Assembly (NCBI GenBank): GCA_963826795.1 | Contig: CAWGYT010000022.1 | Span: forward strand, 62,001-126,000 | Direction of reading: 5' to 3' | Source of the DNA: CAWGYT01 sp963826795 | GTDB taxonomy: Bacteria > Planctomycetota > Planctomycetia > Pirellulales > Pirellulaceae | DNA: 64,000 nucleotides | In this document: piece by piece, positions 1 through 7,939 of the stretch | How positions within the stretch are numbered: the stretch's first letter is position 1 | Layout: the number at the start of each line of letters is the position of its first letter | The notes under the pieces: model-generated | Database searches by the model: none | What the model saw: only the letters and a program-made list of their open reading frames with translations | Told to the model about the DNA's origin: nothing | Program-made: the position numbers and the translations under genes

Positions 1-411
1 ACCGGCACGGGTTTCGGGGAAGGGCGTCAAGTCCTTTAGATTCGAGCCGTCGCGATCGACCGCGTAGAGATGGAAATTCTCGTCCCCACCGGCGTCAAGT
101 GCGTACACCAGGCGATTGTCGTTGGCCCAGAAAAAACCCGGCACGTCGCGTTCCGTGACCGACGTCACCCGGACGGCTTCCGGCTCGCCAATTTTTTGGA
201 CGTAGACGTTCATCCGCGATTGGTAGGGCCGGAGAAAGCCCAGGTACTCGCCGTTGGGCGAGATGGTGTGGCCTGACTCCTCCGGATTGCGAAAGAAATC
301 GCGGAGTGGGATCAGATCGGGAAGTTCCGCCATCGTCATCGGCCTTTCTTTCGCTCCGAGGAAACTGAGCACACCAAGTGCGAGCACGATCCAACTTCGC
401 CGTTTCATCAT
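1..411 (-). CDS. S9-family (prolyl oligopeptidase type) peptidase, N-terminal part only
   Basis: The reading frame runs from ATG at 411 off the left edge of the window, so only about 137 residues are visible. After a short hydrophobic N-terminus (WIVLALGVLSFLG) comes a phrase pattern typical of S9 peptidases: PLRDFFRNPEES, TISPNGEYLGFLRP, DVPGFFWANDNRLVYALD, GGDENFHLYAVDRDGS. These are the first beta-propeller blades that screen substrates in this family. The alpha/beta-hydrolase domain with the Ser-Asp-His triad would lie outside the window, so catalytic competence cannot be judged. It is probably exported, although the leader is short. Two ATG codons are in tandem at 411 and 408; the upstream one is taken. 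Family assignment rests on the propeller motifs alone. Confidence 0.8.
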   Translation of the reverse strand, partial: MMKRRSWIVLALGVLSFLGAKERPMTMAELPDLIPLRDFFRNPEESGHTISPNGEYLGFLRPYQSRMNVYVQKIGEPEAVRVTSVTERDVPGFFWANDNRLVYALDAGGDENFHLYAVDRDGSNLKDLTPFPETRAG

Positions 412-558
412 CGTATTCCTGGGGTTAAACGAGTGTCAGTTCTCCGAGTCGGAATCCGGCATCGGCACAACTCCACGGTACGTCAGTAGCCTCGTACGAC
501 GACCGGCGGAGCGGACCGCCGGATGCTCAAACACGCTCTGATACGCGCGGGGAAATGG

Positions 559-882
559 CTAAGGCAATTCCAACGCATCCTTGATCGATTGGACTTCGGC
601 CACCCGTCCCAGGGCCGACGATGTCACTTGCTGAGTGTCGACGCCCAGATACTCACCCAGCTTGTACGCGAGGTGCAGATCTTGGACTCCGAAAAATTGG
701 TTCGTCAGCTGGTCGTCGACGTAAATCGTTTGCAGAGGCGAGCGGAAACCCGATTCCACGGCGGACGCTAATTCGTCGATCCAAGCCTCCGGAACACCCT
801 TTTCCCGGCAAAGCTCGACCGGCCAGATGTCCCGGCCATTGCATTCGCTGAGCAGCATCAGGGCACGCAATCGGTCTAGCAT
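559..882 (-). CDS. Small hypothetical protein, about 107 residues
   Basis: I do not recognise this protein. The frame extends upstream to 909, but the ATG at 882 (MLDRLRALMLLS) is a better start because a purine-rich GGGAGAAG stretch lies upstream of it. The product is soluble and acidic, with a predicted helical N-terminus (LDRLRALMLLSECNG), a central part containing LASAVESGFRSPLQTIYVDD and a C-terminal helix (VAEVQSIKDALEL). It has no signal peptide or membrane segment. It is encoded on the same strand as the upstream S9 peptidase but separated from it by about 150 bases, so co-transcription is possible and not shown. Coding status is supported by the lack of a better competing frame and by its protein-like composition. 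Confidence 0.55.
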   Translation of the reverse strand: MLDRLRALMLLSECNGRDIWPVELCREKGVPEAWIDELASAVESGFRSPLQTIYVDDQLTNQFFGVQDLHLAYKLGEYLGVDTQQVTSSALGRVAEVQSIKDALELP

Positions 883-1121
883 CGCTCCGCTTCTCCCCCG
901 CCGTTCCACGCTCGCCCCACGGGGCCACGATCAGCTGGGCATTGTTTCGCTTCGCCTGGCGACGGTCAAGGCGCCGGGGCGCTAGTTGCGACGGTCGGAC
1001 CGAAGGCTTAAGCTAAAACCGTGCGTGCGACGAGCGGTTGTCGGTCGGCCGATTGGCCCACGGCGAGCGACAAGATGTTTTTCGCGTTTGACCTGATGCA
1101 TGAGTCCTCGGAGAGTTCCTG

Positions 1122-1736
1122 ATGCCGAAGTTGCGAACGATCACGGGCCGTCTGCCCTTGGGATTGACGATTTGCGGGCTGCTTGCCTGCGGGCTTTCCG
1201 GGACCGGCGGCCGAGCGGACGACGGCCAGACGCTTGAGCCGGCGCAGCTGGGGGCGACACGCAACGTCCATGCCTGCGGGAGCACGCTGTTGTGCGGCCA
1301 GCCCACGCGGGAGGATCTGGCCACGGCTCAGCAACGAGGAATCCAGGTCGTCATCACGCTCCGCACGGCCGACGAGCTGGACTGGAACGAGCAAGCGGCC
1401 GTGGAACAGCTGGGTTTGGAGTTTGTCGGAATTCCGTTTCAGGGACCGGAGACGTTGACCGATGACGTTTTCGAGCAAGCGCGGCGCACGTTGCGAGACG
1501 CCAACATGATGAACAAGCCCGTGATGTTGCACTGCGCTTCGGCCAATCGTGTGGGGGCGATCTGGATGGTCTATCGCGTGCTGGACGAGCGGATTTCCAT
1601 CGAGCAGGCCGCGAAGGAGGCCAAGCAGGTGGGGCTCAGAACGAACGCGCTGGGCGATTTGGCGCGGGCCTACATCGATCAACAACAACAACAACAAAAA
1701 CAACTCGGCCAGCGCCGACCTTCTTCGGGCGAGTAA
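1122..1736 (+). CDS. Exported DUF442 (beta-lactamase-hydrolase-like) phosphatase-fold protein
   Basis: The 204-residue product begins with a signal-peptide-like segment (GLTICGLLACGLSGTGG, residues about 14-30). The body fits the DUF442/BLH protein-tyrosine-phosphatase-like fold: an N-terminal TLLCGQPTREDLATAQQRG block, VVITLRTADE, and a P-loop HCASANRVG at about residues 137-145. The loop has four residues between Cys and Arg, as in DUF442 proteins, rather than the five of classical tyrosine phosphatases. The family is linked to sulfur-species handling or phosphatase activity; the substrate here is unknown. The C-terminus ends in a polyglutamine tract encoded by a CAA repeat, followed by a short basic tail. 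The gene stands alone, about 100 bases from the end of the convergent subtilase gene. Confidence 0.75.
   Translation: MPKLRTITGRLPLGLTICGLLACGLSGTGGRADDGQTLEPAQLGATRNVHACGSTLLCGQPTREDLATAQQRGIQVVITLRTADELDWNEQAAVEQLGLEFVGIPFQGPETLTDDVFEQARRTLRDANMMNKPVMLHCASANRVGAIWMVYRVLDERISIEQAAKEAKQVGLRTNALGDLARAYIDQQQQQQKQLGQRRPSSGE
1681..1704 (+). repeat. CAA microsatellite inside the DUF442 gene
   Basis: A run of CAA-type triplets (aac/caa with one aaa interruption) encodes a Gln-rich tail just before the stop codon of the DUF442-like gene. Because the unit is a triplet, length changes would alter the tail without shifting the frame. Confidence 0.8.
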
Positions 1737-1836
1737 CTGCGCGTGAGTGCGTGAGTGAAGCGGGCGGGCTCAATCGTGTTCGGCACGACGGGGTGCGCTT
1801 AGCGCCGGTTGTTCAGCGCCGATTGTTAGCGCCGGT

Positions 1837-4436
1837 TCAACCACGCGCCACGTCGCTCGCCAAACACGTGTCGACCGCCAGCGGCTCGAGCAGGCCCGAG
1901 GGCGGGTCGAGCGCGTCGAAGTGGGACGACGCTCTGAACGGCGTGAACCCATCCGCTTTGGCCAACTTCACGTCCAGCGTCAATTCACCCACGGTCGACT
2001 CCCAGCGTGCGTGTCGCCGTGTCGGCCGGTAAACACCTTGCGTTGCCTGAAGCGGACCGGTTCCGGGCGGCGAGGCGCCGGGTTTCGAGTTCCGCTGAAA
2101 AAATGCCCGTTCGTTCCGCATCGCCGCCTGCCAGGCGACCGAATGCGAACCGACGACGGCGTGAGCCGCTTCGACCGCAAGATCGCCCAGGTCCTGCGGC
2201 GCCGGCGGGTGACCGACGGCCTGGATGGCCGAGCCGCCGGCATTCGCGTTCGCCGCCAAGGGAACGCTCGCCGCCGCATTCAGGCCGCCGCGCGAATCCG
2301 AGCCGACAATGCGGTGATTGGCCATCTGCACCAGCGCCACGCGAACCTGCTCGACGCTCAGCCCGGGATTGGCCGACCAAATTAACGCGGCGACGCCCGC
2401 GACGTGGGGCACCGCCATGCTCGTCCCGTACCATTCCCCATACGTATTGCCGGGAGTCGTGCTGTAGATCCCCACGCCCGGCGCATCGACCTGGACGGCT
2501 CCGCTGTCGCCCACCCGGCTAGAAAAACTCGCCGCGCGGCGATCGGGATCATAGGCTCCCACCGAAAGAACGTTTCCTAACTCGGCGCTATGCCGCGCCG
2601 GATAACTGGGTTCGGCCCGACCCTGATTGCCCGCCGCCGCCACCACCAAAACGCCCTGGTCGCGCGCCTCCAGCAGCGCGTTGTAAATTGATCCGCTGTA
2701 ACCGTCCGAAGTGAGACTCAGGCTGATAATGTCCGCACCGTTCCTTAAGGCGTACCGAATCGCCTCGGCCACGCTGCTGGTTCGGCCCTTGCCGTTGACA
2801 TCCAGCACCCGCAACGGCATCAGTTTCGCGTCATACGCCACGCCGGTCGTACCGAAGTCGTTGCGGGCCGCCGCGATGACACCCGCGATGTGGGTCCCAT
2901 GACCCGTGAAGTCCGCGACGTTGCGGTCGTCGTTCACGAAGTTCCAGCCGAACACGTCGTCGGTGTAGCCATTGCCATCATTGTCGATGTTGTCCCCGGG
3001 AATCTCGTCGGTGTTCCGCCACATGTTGGCCGCGAGATCCGGATGAGTCCGATCCACGCCGGAGTCCAGTACGGCGACCACGACTCCCTTGCCGGTGAAC
3101 CCGTAGGCCCACGCTTCCGGCGCCTCGATGTCGTTCATGTTCCAATCGCGCAGCGCCTCCGAAGTAACCAACGTCCGGCAACGGAATCGGGAACTCCGTC
3201 TGGATCTCGGAAGTCTCCAGGCTCGCTTCGACCCGGATGGACAAACGGTAGTCACTCACGCTCGCGGCGTGCGGAATCACCAACGCATAGTAGCTGCCGC
3301 GGGGCAGCGTCGCGGCGATCTGTTCCGCCGTCGCTCCCGACCGATACTGGCGTCCCACCACGTGGAAATTGGAGTCGAAGACGTACAGATCCAAATCGGT
3401 CCGCATCTCGCTGAGTTCGAACAGGACCGAAGCGGCCCGGGACAACTGGAACTTAAAGACGTCGGTCGAATCCGTGCCGCCCACCGATTCCGTTCGTCGC
3501 CAGATTGAGTCCAGCACCCCCACATCCGTGGCTCGCCCAAACGTGTCTCCGCCGTCAACGTCCCCCGCTTTCCGAGGCTGGGAAATGATCGTGGTCGAGG
3601 ACGCGTTCGGCGAAATCGACAAACGGTACTTGGTTGCGAATGATTCCAAGGGGAAAACCAGCACGTAATAACTGCCGGGAGCCAAGGAAACGTTGAGTGC
3701 CTCCGCCGCTGAACCCGAGTTGTCGCTGCGACCCACTAGCTGGCCGCTTGTCGTAAACAAATGCAGATCGACGTTGCCGTTGAGCCGGTCCAACTGGAAG
3801 GTGGTGGCCTGCGTGCGTGACACGTCAATCCGGTAAACGTCCGCGGGATCGGCCCCGCCGACCGCGTCCTCCAGAATCCGCTTGCTCGCAATCGCTCCCC
3901 AAGGCGTCGCGCGACCAAATGAATCGCCACCCTGGTCCGATTCTTCGCTATTCACGACGGAGTCGTCATTGGACATCGCGGCCAGCGCAAGCTGATAGTC
4001 GGTGGTCACGTCGGTCATTGCAATCACCAGCGCGTAATATCGCCCGGCCGGAAAGTTGCAGGTCAATTCGCTCTTCGTTGACGCCAGGCAGGTTGGAATA
4101 ACCCACGACCTCGCCGGCGCTATCGTATAGCGCCAGGGAGATGTCCGCCGTCAGGCCGAACATCAGTAGATGGACCTCCCTGGACGCGACCAACTGAAAT
4201 TCGTGGAAGTGCATCCGGTCGGAAGGACTGACACGCCCCAAAACCACTTGCGTCTCACCCAGCACCCCCAACGAATCCGATGACGCGTCGCCGGTTTGTC
4301 CCGACGAACTGGGTTCGTCCGCTTCACTGGCCGAGGTGACCCAGCCCGATTCGGTCCCCACCGGGATCCCGTTCAGTACTTGCCGCGGCTCCAGCAATTC
4401 GCCTGCCAGTCGGCGGGACGCGCGTTTCCTGCGCAT
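1837..4436 (-). CDS. Secreted subtilisin-like serine protease (S8) with LEPR-type N-terminus; two apparent frameshifts
   Basis: Three overlapping frames on the minus strand read as one protein of about 866 residues. It starts with MRRKRASRR and the planctomycete surface-protein motif LLEPRQVLNG. Three pre-peptidase-like beta domains follow (repeated FGRAT.., LDLYVF and SYYVLV phrases, about 4350-3200). The S8 catalytic domain then carries Asp in VAVLDSGVD, His in GHGTHIAGV, Asn in AAAGNQG and Ser in YGTSMAVPHVAG, so the triad is complete. The frames join at about 4052-4054, where one extra base in a short A/T run breaks LQLPAGRYYALVIA, and at about 3160-3168 just before SEALRDWNMND. The rest is intact, so I take both breaks as sequence errors rather than decay. 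The tail is proline-rich and unassigned. The likely role is extracellular or cell-surface proteolysis. Confidence 0.88.
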
Positions 4437-4947
4437 GAGTCGCTTGTCCTTCTTGGCTCGGTTGCTCCCTCAACTTCGATGTTGGCCGAGTTGCCTATTT
4501 TGGAAAGCTACGAATTTGACGTAAATTAAGGCGAGTCTCAAGTCGCTTTCTGTTAAAAATCCTGAACTTCGCCGCAGTCACTGCGTGCTAATTCGCCGAT
4601 TAAATCTGGGAAAGATCGAGGACATGCGACGGCTGCGCGCGCGGCGTTTGAAATTAATTTTGCGGCGATTCTTCAATTTTGAGCGGGAAGTGCGAGCCGT
4701 TCCGACCGGCTGCGGGTTTTATCTCTGGCAAGTTTGAGCTCCTCAGGTTAGTTCGAATCGCCTACAATGAGCGGGCCACGAGAACCGCACCTTCGCCGGA
4801 CTTGCACGCAAGGCCAGACCGTCGGATTGGCGGTTTGGCGACAAGCCCGCCCCTCGACAATGTGCGAATGATCCACATCACTTTGCACGTCGATGGAACA
4901 AACATCCCGCCTTCGCTCACGGGGCCTAGCCCCCAACGGATTACACC
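4437..4947. other. Intergenic region between divergent subtilase and efflux genes
   Basis: These 511 bases separate two divergently transcribed genes and are clearly AT-richer than the surroundings around 4480-4700, as expected for promoters on both strands. I see no convincing reading frame, hairpin or repeat. Confidence 0.6.
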
Positions 4948-6615
4948 ATGAGCATTGCCAACGTTCCGAAGACCGATCCGCAACCGCGTGGTGATCGGCC
5001 CGTGTCTCGCCCACCGCGGGTAACGACGCCGGCGACGAAGCCCATCCCGGTCCAGCGAACGGCCGGGACCCCGCGGCACGTCCTCCGAAAGCTGGTGCTG
5101 GCCGCGATCGTCGTCTCTATCGGCGGAATCGGCTGGTACTGGTATCGCGGGGATTCGGCCGCCACGGTGGGCGAGTTAATCTATCACGCAGTCCAGCGCA
5201 CGAACCTGGAGGTCAAGGTCACCGAACGTGGCAATCTGGAAAGTCAGGTGAACGTCGAGGTGGTTTGCGAGGTGGACGACATTGGGGGCGATAACATCAA
5301 TGGCACGCCCATCGTGTGGATCGTGGACAACGGGGCTTCGGTCAAGCAAGGCGACCTGATCGTGGAGTTGGACGCGACCGGGCACCAGGAGCGGCTCGAT
5401 ATCCAGGAGTTGGACGTTGAAGAGGAGCGGGCTGAGTTCATTCAAGCGGAAGTTCAATTCGAGAATCAGAAGACTCAGAATCTAACGACGTTGGCGGAAG
5501 CCCAACTCGCAGTTCAATTGGCCGAGTTGGCCCTGCAGCAGTTTGGAGACGAGGAGGCCGGCACATTTCAGTTGAATTTGCAGGACGTCGAGTTGCAGAT
5601 TCAGGAGGCCGAGGCGGGGCAGCTGATCGAACAAACGAACCTGCAGGGTGTCGAGACCCTTTACAAGTTGGGCTACCGCAGCAGTGGCGAATTGGCGGAG
5701 GCGCGCTTGAATGCACTTCGGGCCGACCGACAATTGGCGACGGCGATGTCGCGCAAACGGGAGTTGGTCGAGTACGAGCTGAAGAAGAGTCGTCTGGAGC
5801 TCGAGGGGGCACGGGACTCGGCCGTCCGTGCGTGTGAGCAAGTTCGATTAGACAACGCGGCGAAGCTGGCGCAGGCCGATGCTCGTTTGGCCTCCGCGCG
5901 AGAACAGCTGGCTAAGGAAGAAGAACTTCTGAAGCGTTACCGAGAGCAGATCTCCAAGTGCAAGATTTACGCCCCACAGGACGGAATGGTGGCCTACCAC
6001 GTCGGCAGCAGTCGGTATCGTCGTGAAGAGATCCGGGCCGGTGCCGAAGTTCGCCCGCGGCAGACCATTCTCACGCTACCGAACCTCACCAAAATGCAGG
6101 TCAAGACGGCGGTTCACGAGTCGGTCTTGGACCAGATTCGGAAGGGCCTGGAGGCGACCGTTCGGGTGGACGCCTTTCCGGACGTTCAGTATCGCGCGTC
6201 GGTGGCAACCGTGGCAGTACTTCCCGATCAGGGGGGCTGGCTCAGTTCCGACACGAAGGTCTACGAAACGGTCGTGACGATTGACGAGGAAGTCGAGCAA
6301 TTGAAGCCGGGCATGACGGCCGTGGTCGAAATCAACGCGGCGCGCGTCACGGATGTCATCGCCGTGCCGGTCCAATCGATCGTTCAGATCGAGGGCAACA
6401 ACTGGGTCTACGTGAACGAAGCGGGTCGTCCCGTCCGTCGCTGTGTCACGCTGGGTTTGACCAACAGCAAATTCGTGGAGGTCCGGGACGGTCTTCAGGA
6501 GGGTGAGCAAATCGTGCTCAATCCTTCGGCCATTTCGGACAGTTCGAAGGTCAAGGCGAGCCCTTCGGAGGAGACTGAGCAGACGGAGCAGCAGCCCGAG
6601 GAAGAATTGAGCTGA
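4948..6615 (+). CDS. HlyD/MacA-like periplasmic adaptor of an efflux system
   Basis: A 555-residue membrane-fusion protein. A basic, proline-rich cytoplasmic N-terminus is followed by one membrane anchor (LRKLVLAAIVVSIGGIGW, residues about 47-66). A biotinyl-lipoyl half (VTERGNLESQVNVEV, VKQGDLIVELDA) comes next, then a long Glu/Gln/Leu-rich coiled coil of about 200 residues (roughly 155-335), the second lipoyl half (KIYAPQDGMVAY) and the beta-barrel domain (LKPGMTAVVEINA, VIAVPVQSIV). The family links an inner-membrane transporter to an outer-membrane channel and passes on large substrates. The next gene, 16 bases downstream on the same strand, encodes the matching MacB-like permease, so the two form an operon. 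The long coiled coil fits a partner channel of unusual size such as the convergent 985-residue TolC-like protein. The substrate is unknown. Confidence 0.9.
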   Translation: MSIANVPKTDPQPRGDRPVSRPPRVTTPATKPIPVQRTAGTPRHVLRKLVLAAIVVSIGGIGWYWYRGDSAATVGELIYHAVQRTNLEVKVTERGNLESQVNVEVVCEVDDIGGDNINGTPIVWIVDNGASVKQGDLIVELDATGHQERLDIQELDVEEERAEFIQAEVQFENQKTQNLTTLAEAQLAVQLAELALQQFGDEEAGTFQLNLQDVELQIQEAEAGQLIEQTNLQGVETLYKLGYRSSGELAEARLNALRADRQLATAMSRKRELVEYELKKSRLELEGARDSAVRACEQVRLDNAAKLAQADARLASAREQLAKEEELLKRYREQISKCKIYAPQDGMVAYHVGSSRYRREEIRAGAEVRPRQTILTLPNLTKMQVKTAVHESVLDQIRKGLEATVRVDAFPDVQYRASVATVAVLPDQGGWLSSDTKVYETVVTIDEEVEQLKPGMTAVVEINAARVTDVIAVPVQSIVQIEGNNWVYVNEAGRPVRRCVTLGLTNSKFVEVRDGLQEGEQIVLNPSAISDSSKVKASPSEETEQTEQQPEEELS

Positions 6616-6631
6616 GTTAGCTCGTTTTGTC

Positions 6632-7918
6632 ATGTTGTTTACCACGCTGCAATTGGGTGTCCGCAATCTCTTGCTCCACAAGTTGCGGAGCCTGCTCACG
6701 ATGCTCGGGACGATTCTGGGCGTTGGCTCGGTCATTTCAATGCTTGCGATCGGCGAGGGATCGAAGCGTCACGCGGTGGAGCAAATCCGCCAGCTCGGTG
6801 CTTCCAACGTCATCATTCGCAGCGTCAAGCCCGACTTTGGAAACGACAATTCCGAGACCGGTTCGAGCGGTCAGCAGGTCAGCCGCGTGCTCGAGTACGG
6901 CTTGAAGTACACCGATCTGGACCGCTTGACTTCGGCGTTACCGAACATCCGGCGCGCCGTTCCGATCTCGCTGGTTCGCAAGAATGCCCAGCACGGTCGG
7001 TATCGCGTTTCCAATGCGCACATCTTGGGGACGACACCCAACTATCTGCAAGTGAAGAACCTGCAGATGAAGCGCGGGCGATTCATCACGGACGCCGACT
7101 TGCGGGCGACGGCGAATGTGGCGGTGCTGGCCGACGGGGCCGCGCGGCGGCTGTTCAGTTTCGAGGATCCGATCGGCAAGCCGTTGCTGCTTGGCCCTGG
7201 GGCCTATGTCGTCGTCGGCGTGCTGCAAACACAGGACCCGGGTGGCGCGTCGACAGCGGCCGTGGGTTTACAGGACTTCAACAACGACATCTACGTGCCA
7301 ATCACCTCGGCCCAGCGTCGCTTCGGCGAATTGCAGATGATTGTCCGAGCCGGCAGCGAAGAGTTCGAGCGAACGCAGTTGAACGAAATCACGCTCACTC
7401 TGGCCGACGAAACTTTCGTCTCATCCACCGCGTCGATGGCGCGGCGACTGCTCGAGCAATCCCATCGAGAGCCCGACTTCGAGATCCAGGTTCCGCTGGA
7501 GCTGCTCCGCCAGGCTCAACGTGAAAAACGGATCTGGAACCTTGTCTTGGGTTCGATCGCCGGCATCTCGCTGTTGGTGGGCGGGATTGGCATCATGAAT
7601 ATCATGCTGGCGACCGTCACCGAACGAACACGGGAAATTGGTGTGCGGCGGGCACTCGGAGCCAAGCGACGGGACATCGTGATTCAGTTCCTGGTCGAGA
7701 CGATCGTGCTTTCGACTTCGGGAGGAATCATGGGGATCGGCGTGGGCGTGGCGATTCCGCTGGTGGTGTCCTCGATGTCGGAGATCGAGACGGCGATCAG
7801 CGCGGCGTCGGTCATCGCTGCGTTTTCGATTTCCGTGATGACGGGCATCATTTTTGGGGTCTATCCGGCCCGCCGGGCGGCGTATCTCGATCCGATCGAA
7901 TGCCTCCGCCACGAATAA
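6632..7918 (+). CDS. MacB/FtsX-type ABC transporter permease without ATPase domain
   Basis: The 428-residue product has the typical order of a MacB-family permease. It begins with an N-terminal membrane helix preceded by GVRNLLLHKLRSLLTMLG. A periplasmic MacB_PCD domain follows (about residues 35-290; GSKRHAVEQIRQLG, ILGTTPNYLQVKNL). Three C-terminal helices form the FtsX domain (LVLGSIAGISLLVGGIGI; TREIGVRRALGAKRRDI; VMTGIIFGVYPARRAAYLDP). No Walker A, signature or Walker B motif is present, so unlike E. coli MacB the ATP-binding subunit must be encoded elsewhere. The gene follows the HlyD-like adaptor by 16 bases and ends 21 bases before the convergent TolC-like gene. The system would couple cytoplasmic ATP hydrolysis to export of a periplasmic substrate. 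Confidence 0.9.
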   Translation: MLFTTLQLGVRNLLLHKLRSLLTMLGTILGVGSVISMLAIGEGSKRHAVEQIRQLGASNVIIRSVKPDFGNDNSETGSSGQQVSRVLEYGLKYTDLDRLTSALPNIRRAVPISLVRKNAQHGRYRVSNAHILGTTPNYLQVKNLQMKRGRFITDADLRATANVAVLADGAARRLFSFEDPIGKPLLLGPGAYVVVGVLQTQDPGGASTAAVGLQDFNNDIYVPITSAQRRFGELQMIVRAGSEEFERTQLNEITLTLADETFVSSTASMARRLLEQSHREPDFEIQVPLELLRQAQREKRIWNLVLGSIAGISLLVGGIGIMNIMLATVTERTREIGVRRALGAKRRDIVIQFLVETIVLSTSGGIMGIGVGVAIPLVVSSMSEIETAISAASVIAAFSISVMTGIIFGVYPARRAAYLDPIECLRHE

Positions 7919-7939
7919 CCCGGATGCGATGAGCGGCAC